From NCBI GenBank assembly GCA_020636545.1, contig JACJXS010000010.1, positions 156,001-220,000 of the forward strand: 64,000 nucleotides of DNA, given 5' to 3'. A program made the position numbers and the translations under genes. Each line of letters starts with the position of its first letter. Within the stretch, counting starts at the first letter, position 1. This document shows positions 25,672 to 34,368 of the stretch, piece by piece. The notes under the pieces are model-generated. The model was not told where the DNA came from and made no database searches. It worked only from the letters and a program-made list of their open reading frames with translations. Source of the stretch: Chitinophagales bacterium (GTDB taxonomy: Bacteria > Bacteroidota > Bacteroidia > Chitinophagales > JADIYW01).

Positions 25672-26814
25672 ATGCGTATGAAAAAAATGATTCTAGTGTG
25701 TACTACGTTACTTATTCTAAGTTTCAACACAAAAGCCCAAGAAGCAGTGGACTCTACTAAAACATCTGTAGGTGAAAAAATTGACAAATGGCAATCTAAA
25801 CTTCCATTGAACTTTTCTGGTTCAGTAGATGCTTATGTTCAAACCAATTTTATTCCAAAACAAAGCAATGATGTTTTAAATGAAGCATTTTCTCCCAAAG
25901 CCAATTCATTCCAGTTAGGTATGATAAATTTTATGCTATCTAAGGAAATAAAAAAAGTAGGCTTTATGGCTGATATTGGATTTGGGCCAAGAGCTGAAGC
26001 TGCAAACAACACACTTTATGCAAACTCGATTATTGCCATTAAGCAATTATACATGACGTATGCTCCAGCAGAATGGGTAAAATTAACACTTGGCAACTTT
26101 AGTACTTTTTTTGGTTATGAATATATTGAACCAACCGCAAACTTCCATTATTCATTATCACTTGCATTTCAAAATGGACCATATTATCATACAGGTTTTA
26201 AAGCAAATTTTACAAAAAACAAGTTTAACTTTTTAGTTGGGTTCTTTAATGATACAGATCATAAAGATGATAAAGACAGAAACAAGTTTGTTGGGTCTCA
26301 AGTTGGTTACACTGGCGACAAATTTAGTGCTTATTTGAATTATGTAGGCGGAAACGAAAGCAACCTACATGACACAACAGATGCCTTCAAAAATTATAAA
26401 TCATCATTAGGTTTTACTGGATCTGCAACTTTAGGCAAGAAATCAAAAGGCTCTATGGCTATTGATTTTGCGTGGCATAGATTTAGACAAATTGCAAGCA
26501 AAGGCGACAAAGCAACGCATGCACAATATTTCACAACTTACTTATACAGCAAATACAATATTAAAGACAATGTTGGAATTGGTGCAAGAATTGGCTATTC
26601 TAACAACAATGATTTAGCTATTCCGTACGTTGCTGGACCTGCTAAACATTTTATAGATGTAACTTTGACTAGCAATATCACTATCAGTGATTTCCTAAGC
26701 GTCAAACCAGAATTCAGAATAGATTATGCTGACAAAAAAGTATTTCTTAGCAGAACTGGAGCTGGAAGTAATTTACAATATAGATTAATGTTGGCGACAA
26801 TTTTCTCATTTTAA
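25672..26814 (+). CDS. Outer-membrane porin-like beta-barrel protein
   Basis: 380 residues with a signal peptide (MKKMILVCTTLLILSFNTKAQ; ATG at 25672 or 25678) and repeated amphipathic strands ending MLATIFSF, an aromatic C-terminal residue as expected for BAM insertion. PLNFSGSVDAYVQTNF opening and WVKLTLGNFSTFFGYEYIEP resemble the BBP2-type porins of Bacteroidota. The substrate is unknown. It is followed by a hairpin terminator and so is monocistronic. Confidence 0.78.
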   Translation: MRMKKMILVCTTLLILSFNTKAQEAVDSTKTSVGEKIDKWQSKLPLNFSGSVDAYVQTNFIPKQSNDVLNEAFSPKANSFQLGMINFMLSKEIKKVGFMADIGFGPRAEAANNTLYANSIIAIKQLYMTYAPAEWVKLTLGNFSTFFGYEYIEPTANFHYSLSLAFQNGPYYHTGFKANFTKNKFNFLVGFFNDTDHKDDKDRNKFVGSQVGYTGDKFSAYLNYVGGNESNLHDTTDAFKNYKSSLGFTGSATLGKKSKGSMAIDFAWHRFRQIASKGDKATHAQYFTTYLYSKYNIKDNVGIGARIGYSNNNDLAIPYVAGPAKHFIDVTLTSNITISDFLSVKPEFRIDYADKKVFLSRTGAGSNLQYRLMLATIFSF

Positions 26815-26838
26815 CAAATAACCTCCTCATATTATTTA

Positions 26839-26860
26839 GGGAAACTTTTTATAGTTTCCC
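26839..26860 (+). terminator. Intrinsic terminator after the porin gene
   Basis: GGGAAACT and AGTTTCCC form an eight-bp stem around six bases, followed by TTTTTT. Confidence 0.88.
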
Positions 26861-26918
26861 TTTTTTATTTTTCGAATCTTATTAAATATTAAAAAAATTA
26901 AGAATTTATAATATTTCT

Positions 26919-26926
26919 TACCTTTG
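26919..26926 (+). promoter_or_regulatory. -7 promoter box of the ABC exporter (TACCTTTG)
   Basis: TACCTTTG matches TAnnTTTG and ends nine bases before the ATG at 26936, predicting a leader of only a few bases. Confidence 0.65.
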
Positions 26927-26935
26927 TAAAATTGC

Positions 26936-28726
26936 ATGAAAGAACTTAGAGCGGTAAATTTTTATTTTTTAAAGTACAAATGGCTTTTTCTATCAGGCAT
27001 ATTTTTTGTTATTACCTCTAACTATTTTGGATTACTACCTCCACAATATATACAAGAAGGAATTGATATCTTAAAGGACAATATTCAGTTATATCAACTT
27101 ATTGGACATTCTGAAACACAAGCAATATTTAGAAATTACCTTTTTGGACAATTTATTTTGTTTATTGCAATTTTAGTTATTATCGCTTCACTAATCAAAG
27201 GCGTTTTGATGTTTTTCATGCGACAAACATTAATTGTGATGTCAAGAAAAATTGAATATGACCAAAAAAACCAAATTTTTAAGCAATACCAAACTCTAAA
27301 TACTTCTTTTTATAAACGAAACAATACTGGAGATTTAATGAGTAGAATTTCAGAAGATGTTTCTCGAGTTCGAATGTATTTTGGTCCCGCTATAATGTAT
27401 TCAATAAATATCATTGCATTATTTGTAATGGTGATTTATTCAATGGTTGCCACCAACGCCTATCTTTCAATTTTTGTATTATTACCTTTACCTATACTTG
27501 CTTTTCTAATTTATAAAGTAAGTTCTGTTATCAATACCAAAAGCGAGGAAATTTCAACTGCTTTATCTAACATTACATCATTAGCACAAGAAATATTTTC
27601 TGGAATTCGGGTTGTAAAAGCATTTTCCATCGATAAACTAACTCAAGAAGAATTTGCTGCATCAAGCGAAGTATATAAACAAAAAAACATCAACCTTGCA
27701 AAAATCGAAGCTTACTTTGCTCCATTGATGTTACTTTTAGTTGGATTAAGCACATTAATGGTTATTTATATTGGTGGTATAGAAGTACAAAAAGGCAATT
27801 TTACAGTCGGAAACATTGCTGAATTTATTTATTATGTGAATATGCTAACCTGGCCTGTTGCTTCATTAGGTTGGGCAGTTTCTTTAGTTCAAAGAGCCGC
27901 AGCATCACAAAAAAGAATTAATCAATTTTTAGACGACAAAAACATCATACAATCTGCACAATCGCCAATCATAAAAGATATAATAAAAATTGAATTAAAA
28001 AATGTTTCTTTTACGTATCCAGATACTGGAATTGATGCACTTAAAAACATAAATCTTCAAATAAAAAAAGGAGAAAAGATAGCAATCGTTGGTAGGACAG
28101 CAAGTGGAAAATCTACATTAGCCGAATTGTTATGTCGCACTTATGATGTAAATAAAGGCGAATTACTGATTAATGACGAAAATATAAAAAACATCAATCT
28201 AAATAAATATAGAGCGCTACTTTCTTATACACCACAAGATGTATTTCTATTCTCAGATACTATTGAAAATAATATTTTATTTGGCAATTTAGAAGCAGAT
28301 AAAAACAAGGTAGAACATTATTCAAAAATAGCTTGTGTGCATGATGATATTATGCATTTTCCTAAACAATATTCTACTATAATTGGGGAACGTGGTGTAA
28401 TGCTTTCAGGTGGACAAAAGCAACGTATTTCCATAGCAAGATGTTTGATTAAAGATCCTGAATTAATTATTTTAGATGATTGCTTGTCGGCAGTTGATGC
28501 AAATACAGAAAGACAAATTTTGGACAATTTAGAAGACGCATTTGAACAGAAAACTGTCGTATTTATTACTCATAGAATATTTGCAGTAATGAGTTTTGAC
28601 AAAATCATTGTTTTAGATGATGGTCAAATTGTGGAGCAAGGAACACACCAAACTTTAATGGATTTAAAAGGCGATTATTACGATTTGTATCAAACACAAT
28701 TACAAGAAAACGAAGTTAAAAATTAG
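26936..28726 (+). CDS. ABC exporter, fused membrane and ATPase domains
   Basis: A 596-residue half-transporter of the MsbA/multidrug type. Six membrane helices occupy residues 15-320; the ATPase domain has Walker A GRTASGKST near 388, the Q-loop YTPQDVFLFSDT, the signature LSGGQKQR, Walker B LIILDD and the switch histidine in FITHR. The residue after the Walker B aspartate is aspartate rather than the usual catalytic glutamate. This change is typical of degenerate sites in heterodimeric exporters such as BmrC/YheI, so it may pair with another subunit; none is adjacent. Substrate unknown. Confidence 0.9.
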   Translation: MKELRAVNFYFLKYKWLFLSGIFFVITSNYFGLLPPQYIQEGIDILKDNIQLYQLIGHSETQAIFRNYLFGQFILFIAILVIIASLIKGVLMFFMRQTLIVMSRKIEYDQKNQIFKQYQTLNTSFYKRNNTGDLMSRISEDVSRVRMYFGPAIMYSINIIALFVMVIYSMVATNAYLSIFVLLPLPILAFLIYKVSSVINTKSEEISTALSNITSLAQEIFSGIRVVKAFSIDKLTQEEFAASSEVYKQKNINLAKIEAYFAPLMLLLVGLSTLMVIYIGGIEVQKGNFTVGNIAEFIYYVNMLTWPVASLGWAVSLVQRAAASQKRINQFLDDKNIIQSAQSPIIKDIIKIELKNVSFTYPDTGIDALKNINLQIKKGEKIAIVGRTASGKSTLAELLCRTYDVNKGELLINDENIKNINLNKYRALLSYTPQDVFLFSDTIENNILFGNLEADKNKVEHYSKIACVHDDIMHFPKQYSTIIGERGVMLSGGQKQRISIARCLIKDPELIILDDCLSAVDANTERQILDNLEDAFEQKTVVFITHRIFAVMSFDKIIVLDDGQIVEQGTHQTLMDLKGDYYDLYQTQLQENEVKN

Positions 28727-28804
28727 ATTTTTGATAAAATCTTGAGAAAATGTTTTTCTATCAATTTTTTATTTAGTATTATTGAACAATTAAAATAGAA
28801 AAAA

Positions 28805-29206
28805 GTGGAGAACGAAAAAAATTTTGAACAAAACAGTGTGTACTCTAAAAGAGTAAGAGCAGGAAAACGCAGAACGTATTTTTTTGATGTGCGTACAACA
28901 AAAAGTAATGACTATTTTATTACCATCACAGAAAGTAAGAAAAAATTTGAAGGAGACGGTTATGAAAGACACAAGGTTTTCATTTACAAAGAAGACTTTA
29001 TGAAATTCATTAATTCTATGCAAGAAACAGTAGATTACGTAAAAAAAGAATTGCTTCCTGATTTCGATTTTGATGCAATTTACGATTACGACCAAGAGCA
29101 CAATCATTCTAATGATATTCCCGCAACTCCAGATGCTGAAACTATAAGCACAAGCTCAAATACCACTACATCTTCAGCTAATGAAGAAGTAGATAAATGG
29201 GATTAA
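28805..29206 (+). CDS. PUR-domain nucleic-acid-binding protein (DUF3276)
   Basis: The 133-residue protein has the Bacteroidota PUR family core: VYSKRVRAGKRRTYFFDVR followed by DYFITITESKK and HKVFIYKEDFMKFINSM, a single PUR repeat with its beta sheet and helix. The C-terminal third is acidic and serine/threonine-rich (low complexity, probably disordered). Family members bind single-stranded nucleic acid, with a dimer acting like eukaryotic Pur-alpha. It starts at GTG 28805; no ATG is available. A hairpin terminator follows. Confidence 0.85.
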   Translation: MENEKNFEQNSVYSKRVRAGKRRTYFFDVRTTKSNDYFITITESKKKFEGDGYERHKVFIYKEDFMKFINSMQETVDYVKKELLPDFDFDAIYDYDQEHNHSNDIPATPDAETISTSSNTTTSSANEEVDKWD

Positions 29207-29230
29207 TTTACTACTTAAACAAATAATTGG

Positions 29231-29266
29231 ACAACCTAATGATATCTTCGGATAGAATTAGGTTGT
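29231..29266 (+). terminator. Hairpin terminator with UUCG loop after the PUR gene
   Basis: ACAACCTAAT and ATTAGGTTGT pair over ten bases; the interior continues as ATC-TTCG-GAT, a stable UUCG tetraloop stem. A T-rich tail follows. Confidence 0.85.
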
Positions 29267-29305
29267 TTTGTTTTATACGCTCTAGTTTCTTATACTATTT
29301 TTAAT

Positions 29306-29313
29306 TATTTTTG
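29306..29313 (+). promoter_or_regulatory. -7 promoter box of cysS (TATTTTTG)
   Basis: Exact TAnnTTTG match only four bases before the ATG at 29318; with the spacing seen for rnpB, transcription would begin at the start codon itself, giving a leaderless mRNA. Confidence 0.55.
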
Positions 29314-29317
29314 CATT

Positions 29318-30817
29318 ATGTCAGCATTACATATTTACAATTCTCTTTCACGACAAAAAGAACTATTCACACCTATTAATCCGCCTTTTGTGGGTATGTA
29401 TATTTGTGGACCGACCGTATATAATTATGTACATTTAGGAAATGTGAGAACTTTCACTGCGTTTGATGTGGTATATAGATATTTAAAGTACTTAGGTTAT
29501 AATGTTAGATACGTTAGAAATATTACTGACGCAGGACATTTAACCAATGAACAAGGCGAAGGAAAAAACAGAATGGAAGACCAAGCAAAACTGGAGCGTA
29601 TTGAGCCTATGGAAATCGTTCAAAAATATACTTTGAGTTTTCACGAAGTTTGTAGCTTGTTTAATTTATTGCCCCCAACTATTGAACCAACTGCGACTGG
29701 ACATATCGTGGAACAAATTGATATGACTGAGCAATTAATTCAAAAAGGATTAGCTTATGAAGCCAATGGTTCTGTTTATTTTGATGTTAAAGCTTATAAT
29801 AACAAAGGCAATAATTACGGTAAATTATCAGGTCGAAATATTGACGAATTATTGGCAGGCTACCGAGATTTAGATGGACAAGATGAAAAGAAAAGTTCAG
29901 TCGATTTTGCATTATGGAAAAAAGCATCACCTGAACATATTATGCAATGGAATTCTCCGTGGGGTAGTGGCTTTCCTGGTTGGCATATCGAATGTTCTGT
30001 AATGAGTACTAAATACTTAGGCAAACGATTTGATATTCACGGCGGTGGCATGGATTTAAAATTTCCACACCACGAATGTGAAATTGCACAAAATATTGGT
30101 GCTTGCAATGAAGAACCGGTTAACTATTGGATGCACAGCAATATGTTGAATTTCAATGGTCAAAAAATGAGCAAATCTTTAGGCAATTCTATTTTGCCTT
30201 TAGAATTAGTAACAGGCAATCACCCTTTATTAGACAAAGCCTACTCGCCAATGGTGGTGCGTTTATTGTTTTTGCAATCGCATTATGCTTCAGAGCTAGA
30301 TATTAATATCAAATCATTGCAAGATGCGGAGAAAAATTTAAGGAAATTGTTGAATGCTGCAAATTACTTACAAGAAATAACTCAAAGCGGAGAACTAAAG
30401 CCTGATGTTGATATAGAAAATCAGATACATCAATTATGTTTAGGTTGCAAGGGAGCCATGGACGATGATTTTAATACTGCAAAAACAGTGGCTAATTTAT
30501 TAGGTTTGGCAACGCACATTAATACCTATTACAACAATGGAAAAACTGCAAATAATATTTCAGTTGATGTATATAATTCTTTACAAAAATACTATGTTGA
30601 ATATCTATTTGATGTTTTAGGTTTGAAGAATGAAACTCAAAATACTGATGGCTCAAACGAAACATTAGATAAAGTAATGAACTTGGTAATTGATATTAGA
30701 AAACAAGCAAGAGAAAATAAAGATTGGACAACCTCCGACAAAATTAGAGATGCCTTGAAAGATGCCAAAATCAATATCAAAGACAATAAAGACGGCACAA
30801 CTTATGAGTTAATTTAG
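29318..30817 (+). CDS. cysS: Cysteinyl-tRNA synthetase
   Basis: Class I synthetase charging tRNA-Cys. The HIGH-like motif is HLGN in CGPTVYNYVHLGN near residue 30, zinc ligands include that cysteine and the HGGGMDLKFPHHECE region, and KMSKS is near residue 286. The 499-residue length is typical. The anticodon-binding C-terminal region ends NKDGTTYELI, conserved in the family. Confidence 0.96.
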   Translation: MSALHIYNSLSRQKELFTPINPPFVGMYICGPTVYNYVHLGNVRTFTAFDVVYRYLKYLGYNVRYVRNITDAGHLTNEQGEGKNRMEDQAKLERIEPMEIVQKYTLSFHEVCSLFNLLPPTIEPTATGHIVEQIDMTEQLIQKGLAYEANGSVYFDVKAYNNKGNNYGKLSGRNIDELLAGYRDLDGQDEKKSSVDFALWKKASPEHIMQWNSPWGSGFPGWHIECSVMSTKYLGKRFDIHGGGMDLKFPHHECEIAQNIGACNEEPVNYWMHSNMLNFNGQKMSKSLGNSILPLELVTGNHPLLDKAYSPMVVRLLFLQSHYASELDINIKSLQDAEKNLRKLLNAANYLQEITQSGELKPDVDIENQIHQLCLGCKGAMDDDFNTAKTVANLLGLATHINTYYNNGKTANNISVDVYNSLQKYYVEYLFDVLGLKNETQNTDGSNETLDKVMNLVIDIRKQARENKDWTTSDKIRDALKDAKINIKDNKDGTTYELI

Positions 30818-30835
30818 ATGAAAAAACTCTATGTT

Positions 30836-32116
30836 TTATTCAAAAACTGCAACACCTACCCCTTCTGTTTTTGACTTCCAATTATATACTGGAATTTTTC
30901 TGCCATTCAGTTCAAACAATATTGTTTCAGGTGTTTGGGTTTGAAAATAAACATCTGCTCCTTTTAGAAATGGGAATAATGCAAAGGAAGGAATAGAAGA
31001 ATTATCCGTCCTATTATTTTTATTATCATCATACATGAAAAGTGCGATTGTTGTATTGCTTTCAGTCGCAAATATATTATTTGAATAATTATATCCATTT
31101 ACTTTTAAAACATCTCGACCAGAAACTACGGACTGGCTTGCTCCAAAAAATGCCACAACACTTTTATCATCATCTTGTGGCAGTGATGCTAAAAACATAC
31201 TTGCTAAACTCCCATCTTCTGGAAATGAACGCAAATACACTAATTGATCACTTCTCAAAAATGGTTCACGATAATAATGCACTTTTCTATTTTTGGGTAC
31301 ACTTGGATTGTAAACTACAAATTCATAATGAGTAGATTTTTTCGCTTCAAAATCGCCCCAATGCCCAGCAGCATCAGTTGTAAAAATAGCATTAGGCTTT
31401 GAATTAATTCGATAGCCTGTATTTGTATTTACCTCAAAAACTTCAACAATGGTTCCAGCTTGTGGTATATTCTCTCCAAAACTTACTGCTTTGCCTGAAA
31501 GTATAATTTTATCCTCTTCGACAATATCTAAAGTACTCGGTTTTATTTTGTTTAAAAATTGAAATATCGTTTCAAATGTGGCTTCACAAGTTGCTACTTC
31601 ATAATGATCTTTTTTAAACAATCTCAAATTTTTTACGCCTCTAATATCACCTCCAAAAGTCATAATTTTATCATCAGCAGAATAGATATTTAAAGTAGGT
31701 AAGTTCCCAGACTGTCCACCTGCTCCACCTTGTTTGAGTCCAGCAAGCAATACTAAATTTTCAACTTTCTTAGATTGCTCATACTTCTTACAATAATCAT
31801 ATACCAAAATTGCACCACGCGAATGACCAACTAAGTTTATTTTTCTAGCTTTTGTTTTAGCTAGTACATCATCAATAAACTTATCCAAGCTATTCTCTGG
31901 ATTATTAATTACATCTAAAGTATTGTAATCAAATGCATATAATTCATCTAAACTATAACCATTAGAAGCAAATCTTTTTACTTGCTTTTCATAAGTATCA
32001 CCAGCTGCTAAAAATCCATGTACAAAAACAATAGGTGTTTTACTGGTACTATTTTCTTTTTTACAAGCAATAATAACAATCGATACAACAATTAGAATAA
32101 ATAACTTTCTTACCAT
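30836..32116 (-). CDS. Lipase-like alpha/beta hydrolase lipoprotein
   Basis: 426 residues with a lipobox (IVIIAC followed by KK) and an N-terminal alpha/beta hydrolase domain: oxyanion-hole HGFLAAG near residue 34, nucleophile GHSRGA near 98, acid in SADDK and histidine in KKDHYE. From about residue 195 there is a beta-sandwich-like C-terminal region (ILSGKAVSFGE...) resembling carboxypeptidase-regulatory or lipid-binding modules. The arrangement resembles secreted esterases/polymer depolymerases; the substrate is unknown. The gene converges with cysS, the stops 18 bases apart. Confidence 0.8.
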   Translation of the reverse strand: MVRKLFILIVVSIVIIACKKENSTSKTPIVFVHGFLAAGDTYEKQVKRFASNGYSLDELYAFDYNTLDVINNPENSLDKFIDDVLAKTKARKINLVGHSRGAILVYDYCKKYEQSKKVENLVLLAGLKQGGAGGQSGNLPTLNIYSADDKIMTFGGDIRGVKNLRLFKKDHYEVATCEATFETIFQFLNKIKPSTLDIVEEDKIILSGKAVSFGENIPQAGTIVEVFEVNTNTGYRINSKPNAIFTTDAAGHWGDFEAKKSTHYEFVVYNPSVPKNRKVHYYREPFLRSDQLVYLRSFPEDGSLASMFLASLPQDDDKSVVAFFGASQSVVSGRDVLKVNGYNYSNNIFATESNTTIALFMYDDNKNNRTDNSSIPSFALFPFLKGADVYFQTQTPETILFELNGRKIPVYNWKSKTEGVGVAVFE

Positions 32117-32180
32117 TTAAGGCTCTATTAATAAGAAACAATCTTGTCTGCCAAATTTTATTATAAATATAGGAAAAATA

Positions 32181-33044
32181 TTATTCTACAACAAATTTGT
32201 TTTTTATTTTGAGTGTCAATATAGATGCTAAAACAAATGGAAAGGTAAGTGGAAGAAAATTAAAATACTTCAATAGTACAAGACAAACAAAAGATAGCAT
32301 TATTGAAAAAATAGCAAGCGTAAGTGCTTTATAATTCCAGTCAGCAAAAACAATAGCACATAAAACAGCATTATATCCTAACAAGCCATCATTAATTTCT
32401 TGGATTGTAAAACCAAAAAAACAAGCCAAAATAGCAGAAAGAATTGCTCCTATTAATCCAAATAGTGCGGCAACTTTTGAGCTCCAAGCCAAAGCAATGA
32501 GCAATACAATCCCAACCCAAATATTATTTTGAAAAAGGACTTGACTAAAACTTTTTGATAGTATAGCAATAAAATCTAATGATGAATGTTGTGGTAATAT
32601 TTGCAGCGTAGCTGGCGTTAAAAATGGTTTAAATGAAAAATATATTATCCAAGTAATAATAATAAATGGCAATGTAAAAATTGGAATTTTTTTCTTCAAA
32701 AAATAGGCATAACATAAAGTAGATAAAACAGCCCCAATCACAATTAATATCCAAACAATAATAGTTGGTTTAAAAAATAAAACCATTGCTACACCAACCA
32801 AAGCTGCATTAAATCCGTACAGACCTTGATTAATTTCATTCTTATCTAATTTTAACAAAACAGCAGTCAATGTTCCAAAGATAGTTGTCACCAATAAGGC
32901 AATACCCATAATCCAATTATTAAAACAAACTGCTAAAGTGAAAACAAGACCACAAACAACATTATCTTGTAAAAATATCTGACTTATTCCTTTAAAAATA
33001 TCAGATTCATTTTCTAATTTATTTAATTCTAAATACTTATCCAC
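32181..33044 (-). CDS. Urea transporter (UT/SLC14 family)
   Basis: Passive urea channel of 287 residues with about ten helices in two homologous halves: each half begins with an ISQIFLQDN-like stretch and carries the family motif GLYGFNAALVG (first half) and GLLGYNAVLC (second half), with TLPFI as the intervening pore helix. It starts at GTG 33044, 12 bases after the efflux adaptor stop, so it is probably translated from the same mRNA. No urease gene lies in this window; the linkage with an efflux adaptor is unusual. Confidence 0.82.
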   Translation of the reverse strand: MDKYLELNKLENESDIFKGISQIFLQDNVVCGLVFTLAVCFNNWIMGIALLVTTIFGTLTAVLLKLDKNEINQGLYGFNAALVGVAMVLFFKPTIIVWILIVIGAVLSTLCYAYFLKKKIPIFTLPFIIITWIIYFSFKPFLTPATLQILPQHSSLDFIAILSKSFSQVLFQNNIWVGIVLLIALAWSSKVAALFGLIGAILSAILACFFGFTIQEINDGLLGYNAVLCAIVFADWNYKALTLAIFSIMLSFVCLVLLKYFNFLPLTFPFVLASILTLKIKNKFVVE

Positions 33045-33056
33045 TACAATAAATTT

Positions 33057-34361
33057 CTATTCTTCCTCATCTTCTTTTGTAGATGGTTTCTTTTTTTCAC
33101 CCTCCTTAATTAATGAAATTTTATCGCCATCGTTCAATTTTTTAGTAATTGTATTATACGGACCCGTTACGATTGTCTCTCCTGATTTTAAACCTTCTGT
33201 AATTTCAATATAAGTATCATTTTGAATACCTGATTTTACTAACTGACGTTGAGCTATCCCATTTTTATTGACAAATACATATTCTCTAGTAGAAGAAACG
33301 CCATTAATAATTGTATCTTTTGCAATTACAGATTGAATAGGAACCGCAACAACATTATTTTTTTGCTTTGTTTTAATCTCAACGGTGGCCGACATTCCAG
33401 GTAAAAATGGCTTTGCATTTTCGTCTAATAAATCCGCATAAGAATTTCTATCTATTACTACTTTCACAACAAAATTAGTAGATTGGTCGGTACTCAAAGC
33501 ACCACCACTCGCACCTTTTGAAGTATTGGCGACTTCACTCACAATACCCACAAAGTTTCTATCTAAATAAGCATCAATTTGCACATTTGCAGTATCTCCT
33601 ATTTTAATTTTAATAATTTCACTTTCACTAACATCAACTCGGATTTCCATCTGTCCAAAATCAGCAATTCGCATCATTTCAGTTCCTGTCATTTGTAAAG
33701 TACCCACCACTTTCTCTCCTTTCTTTACATTCAACAAAGAAACAATTCCAGACATTGGTGCATAGATAGCAGTTTTGTTCAAATTATTTTTAGCATCTTT
33801 AATTGATGCTGCTACAGATTTTGTCGTGAAGTTGGCTGCATTGATAGCATCTTTTCCTGCATTGTATTCTGCTTTTGCTGACTTATAAGCCGTTTCCGCT
33901 TGCTCCAAATCTGCTTTAGACATAATCTTTTTATCAAACAAGCCTTTAGTTCTATTATAACTCGCTTCAGCATTCAACATTTGTGCTTCTGCTTGTTTCA
34001 ATCTTGATTGTAAATTTGCGGCATTGGCTTTTGCATTGTTTAAATTTGCCTCGCTTTGCTCCACATAAGCCAAATAACTTTCAGCCTGAATACGTGCTAA
34101 CAATTGCCCTTTCTGAACAATTTCTCCCTCTTTTACATTCAATTCAATAATTTCTCCAGAAACATCAGAGCTAATTTTTACTTCCTCCACAGGATAAACT
34201 TTTCCGCTTGCAGCAACTGTTTGTATAATATTCTGCGTACTAATTTTTTGAAGTTCGACTTCAATGCTAGCATTCTTTGCTTTGTTTTTATTGACTAGTA
34301 CTGCAATAATAATTGCCACTATTGCGATTGCCAACAATATATAGATGTGCTTACTTTTCAT
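33057..34361 (-). CDS. Periplasmic adaptor subunit (HlyD/MacA-type)
   Basis: A 434-residue membrane-fusion protein: N-terminal anchor helix (about residues 6-24), lipoyl half-motifs (SGEIIELNVKEGEIVQKGQLL and a second with PMSGIVSLLNVKKGEKV), a long helical hairpin rich in alanine/glutamine (residues 95-190), a beta-barrel and a C-terminal domain ending in a lysine- and glutamate-rich tail. It links an inner-membrane pump to TolC. Its usual MacB-type or RND partner is not in the cluster. It follows the TolC gene by seven bases. Confidence 0.9.
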   Translation of the reverse strand: MKSKHIYILLAIAIVAIIIAVLVNKNKAKNASIEVELQKISTQNIIQTVAASGKVYPVEEVKISSDVSGEIIELNVKEGEIVQKGQLLARIQAESYLAYVEQSEANLNNAKANAANLQSRLKQAEAQMLNAEASYNRTKGLFDKKIMSKADLEQAETAYKSAKAEYNAGKDAINAANFTTKSVAASIKDAKNNLNKTAIYAPMSGIVSLLNVKKGEKVVGTLQMTGTEMMRIADFGQMEIRVDVSESEIIKIKIGDTANVQIDAYLDRNFVGIVSEVANTSKGASGGALSTDQSTNFVVKVVIDRNSYADLLDENAKPFLPGMSATVEIKTKQKNNVVAVPIQSVIAKDTIINGVSSTREYVFVNKNGIAQRQLVKSGIQNDTYIEITEGLKSGETIVTGPYNTITKKLNDGDKISLIKEGEKKKPSTKEDEEE

Positions 34362-34368
34362 ATTCTAA

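Noticed and set aside
28727..28804. Missed start codon for the PUR protein upstream of GTG 28805
   Set aside because: No ATG in frame fits; the GTG places the conserved VYSKRVRAG motif at the usual distance.
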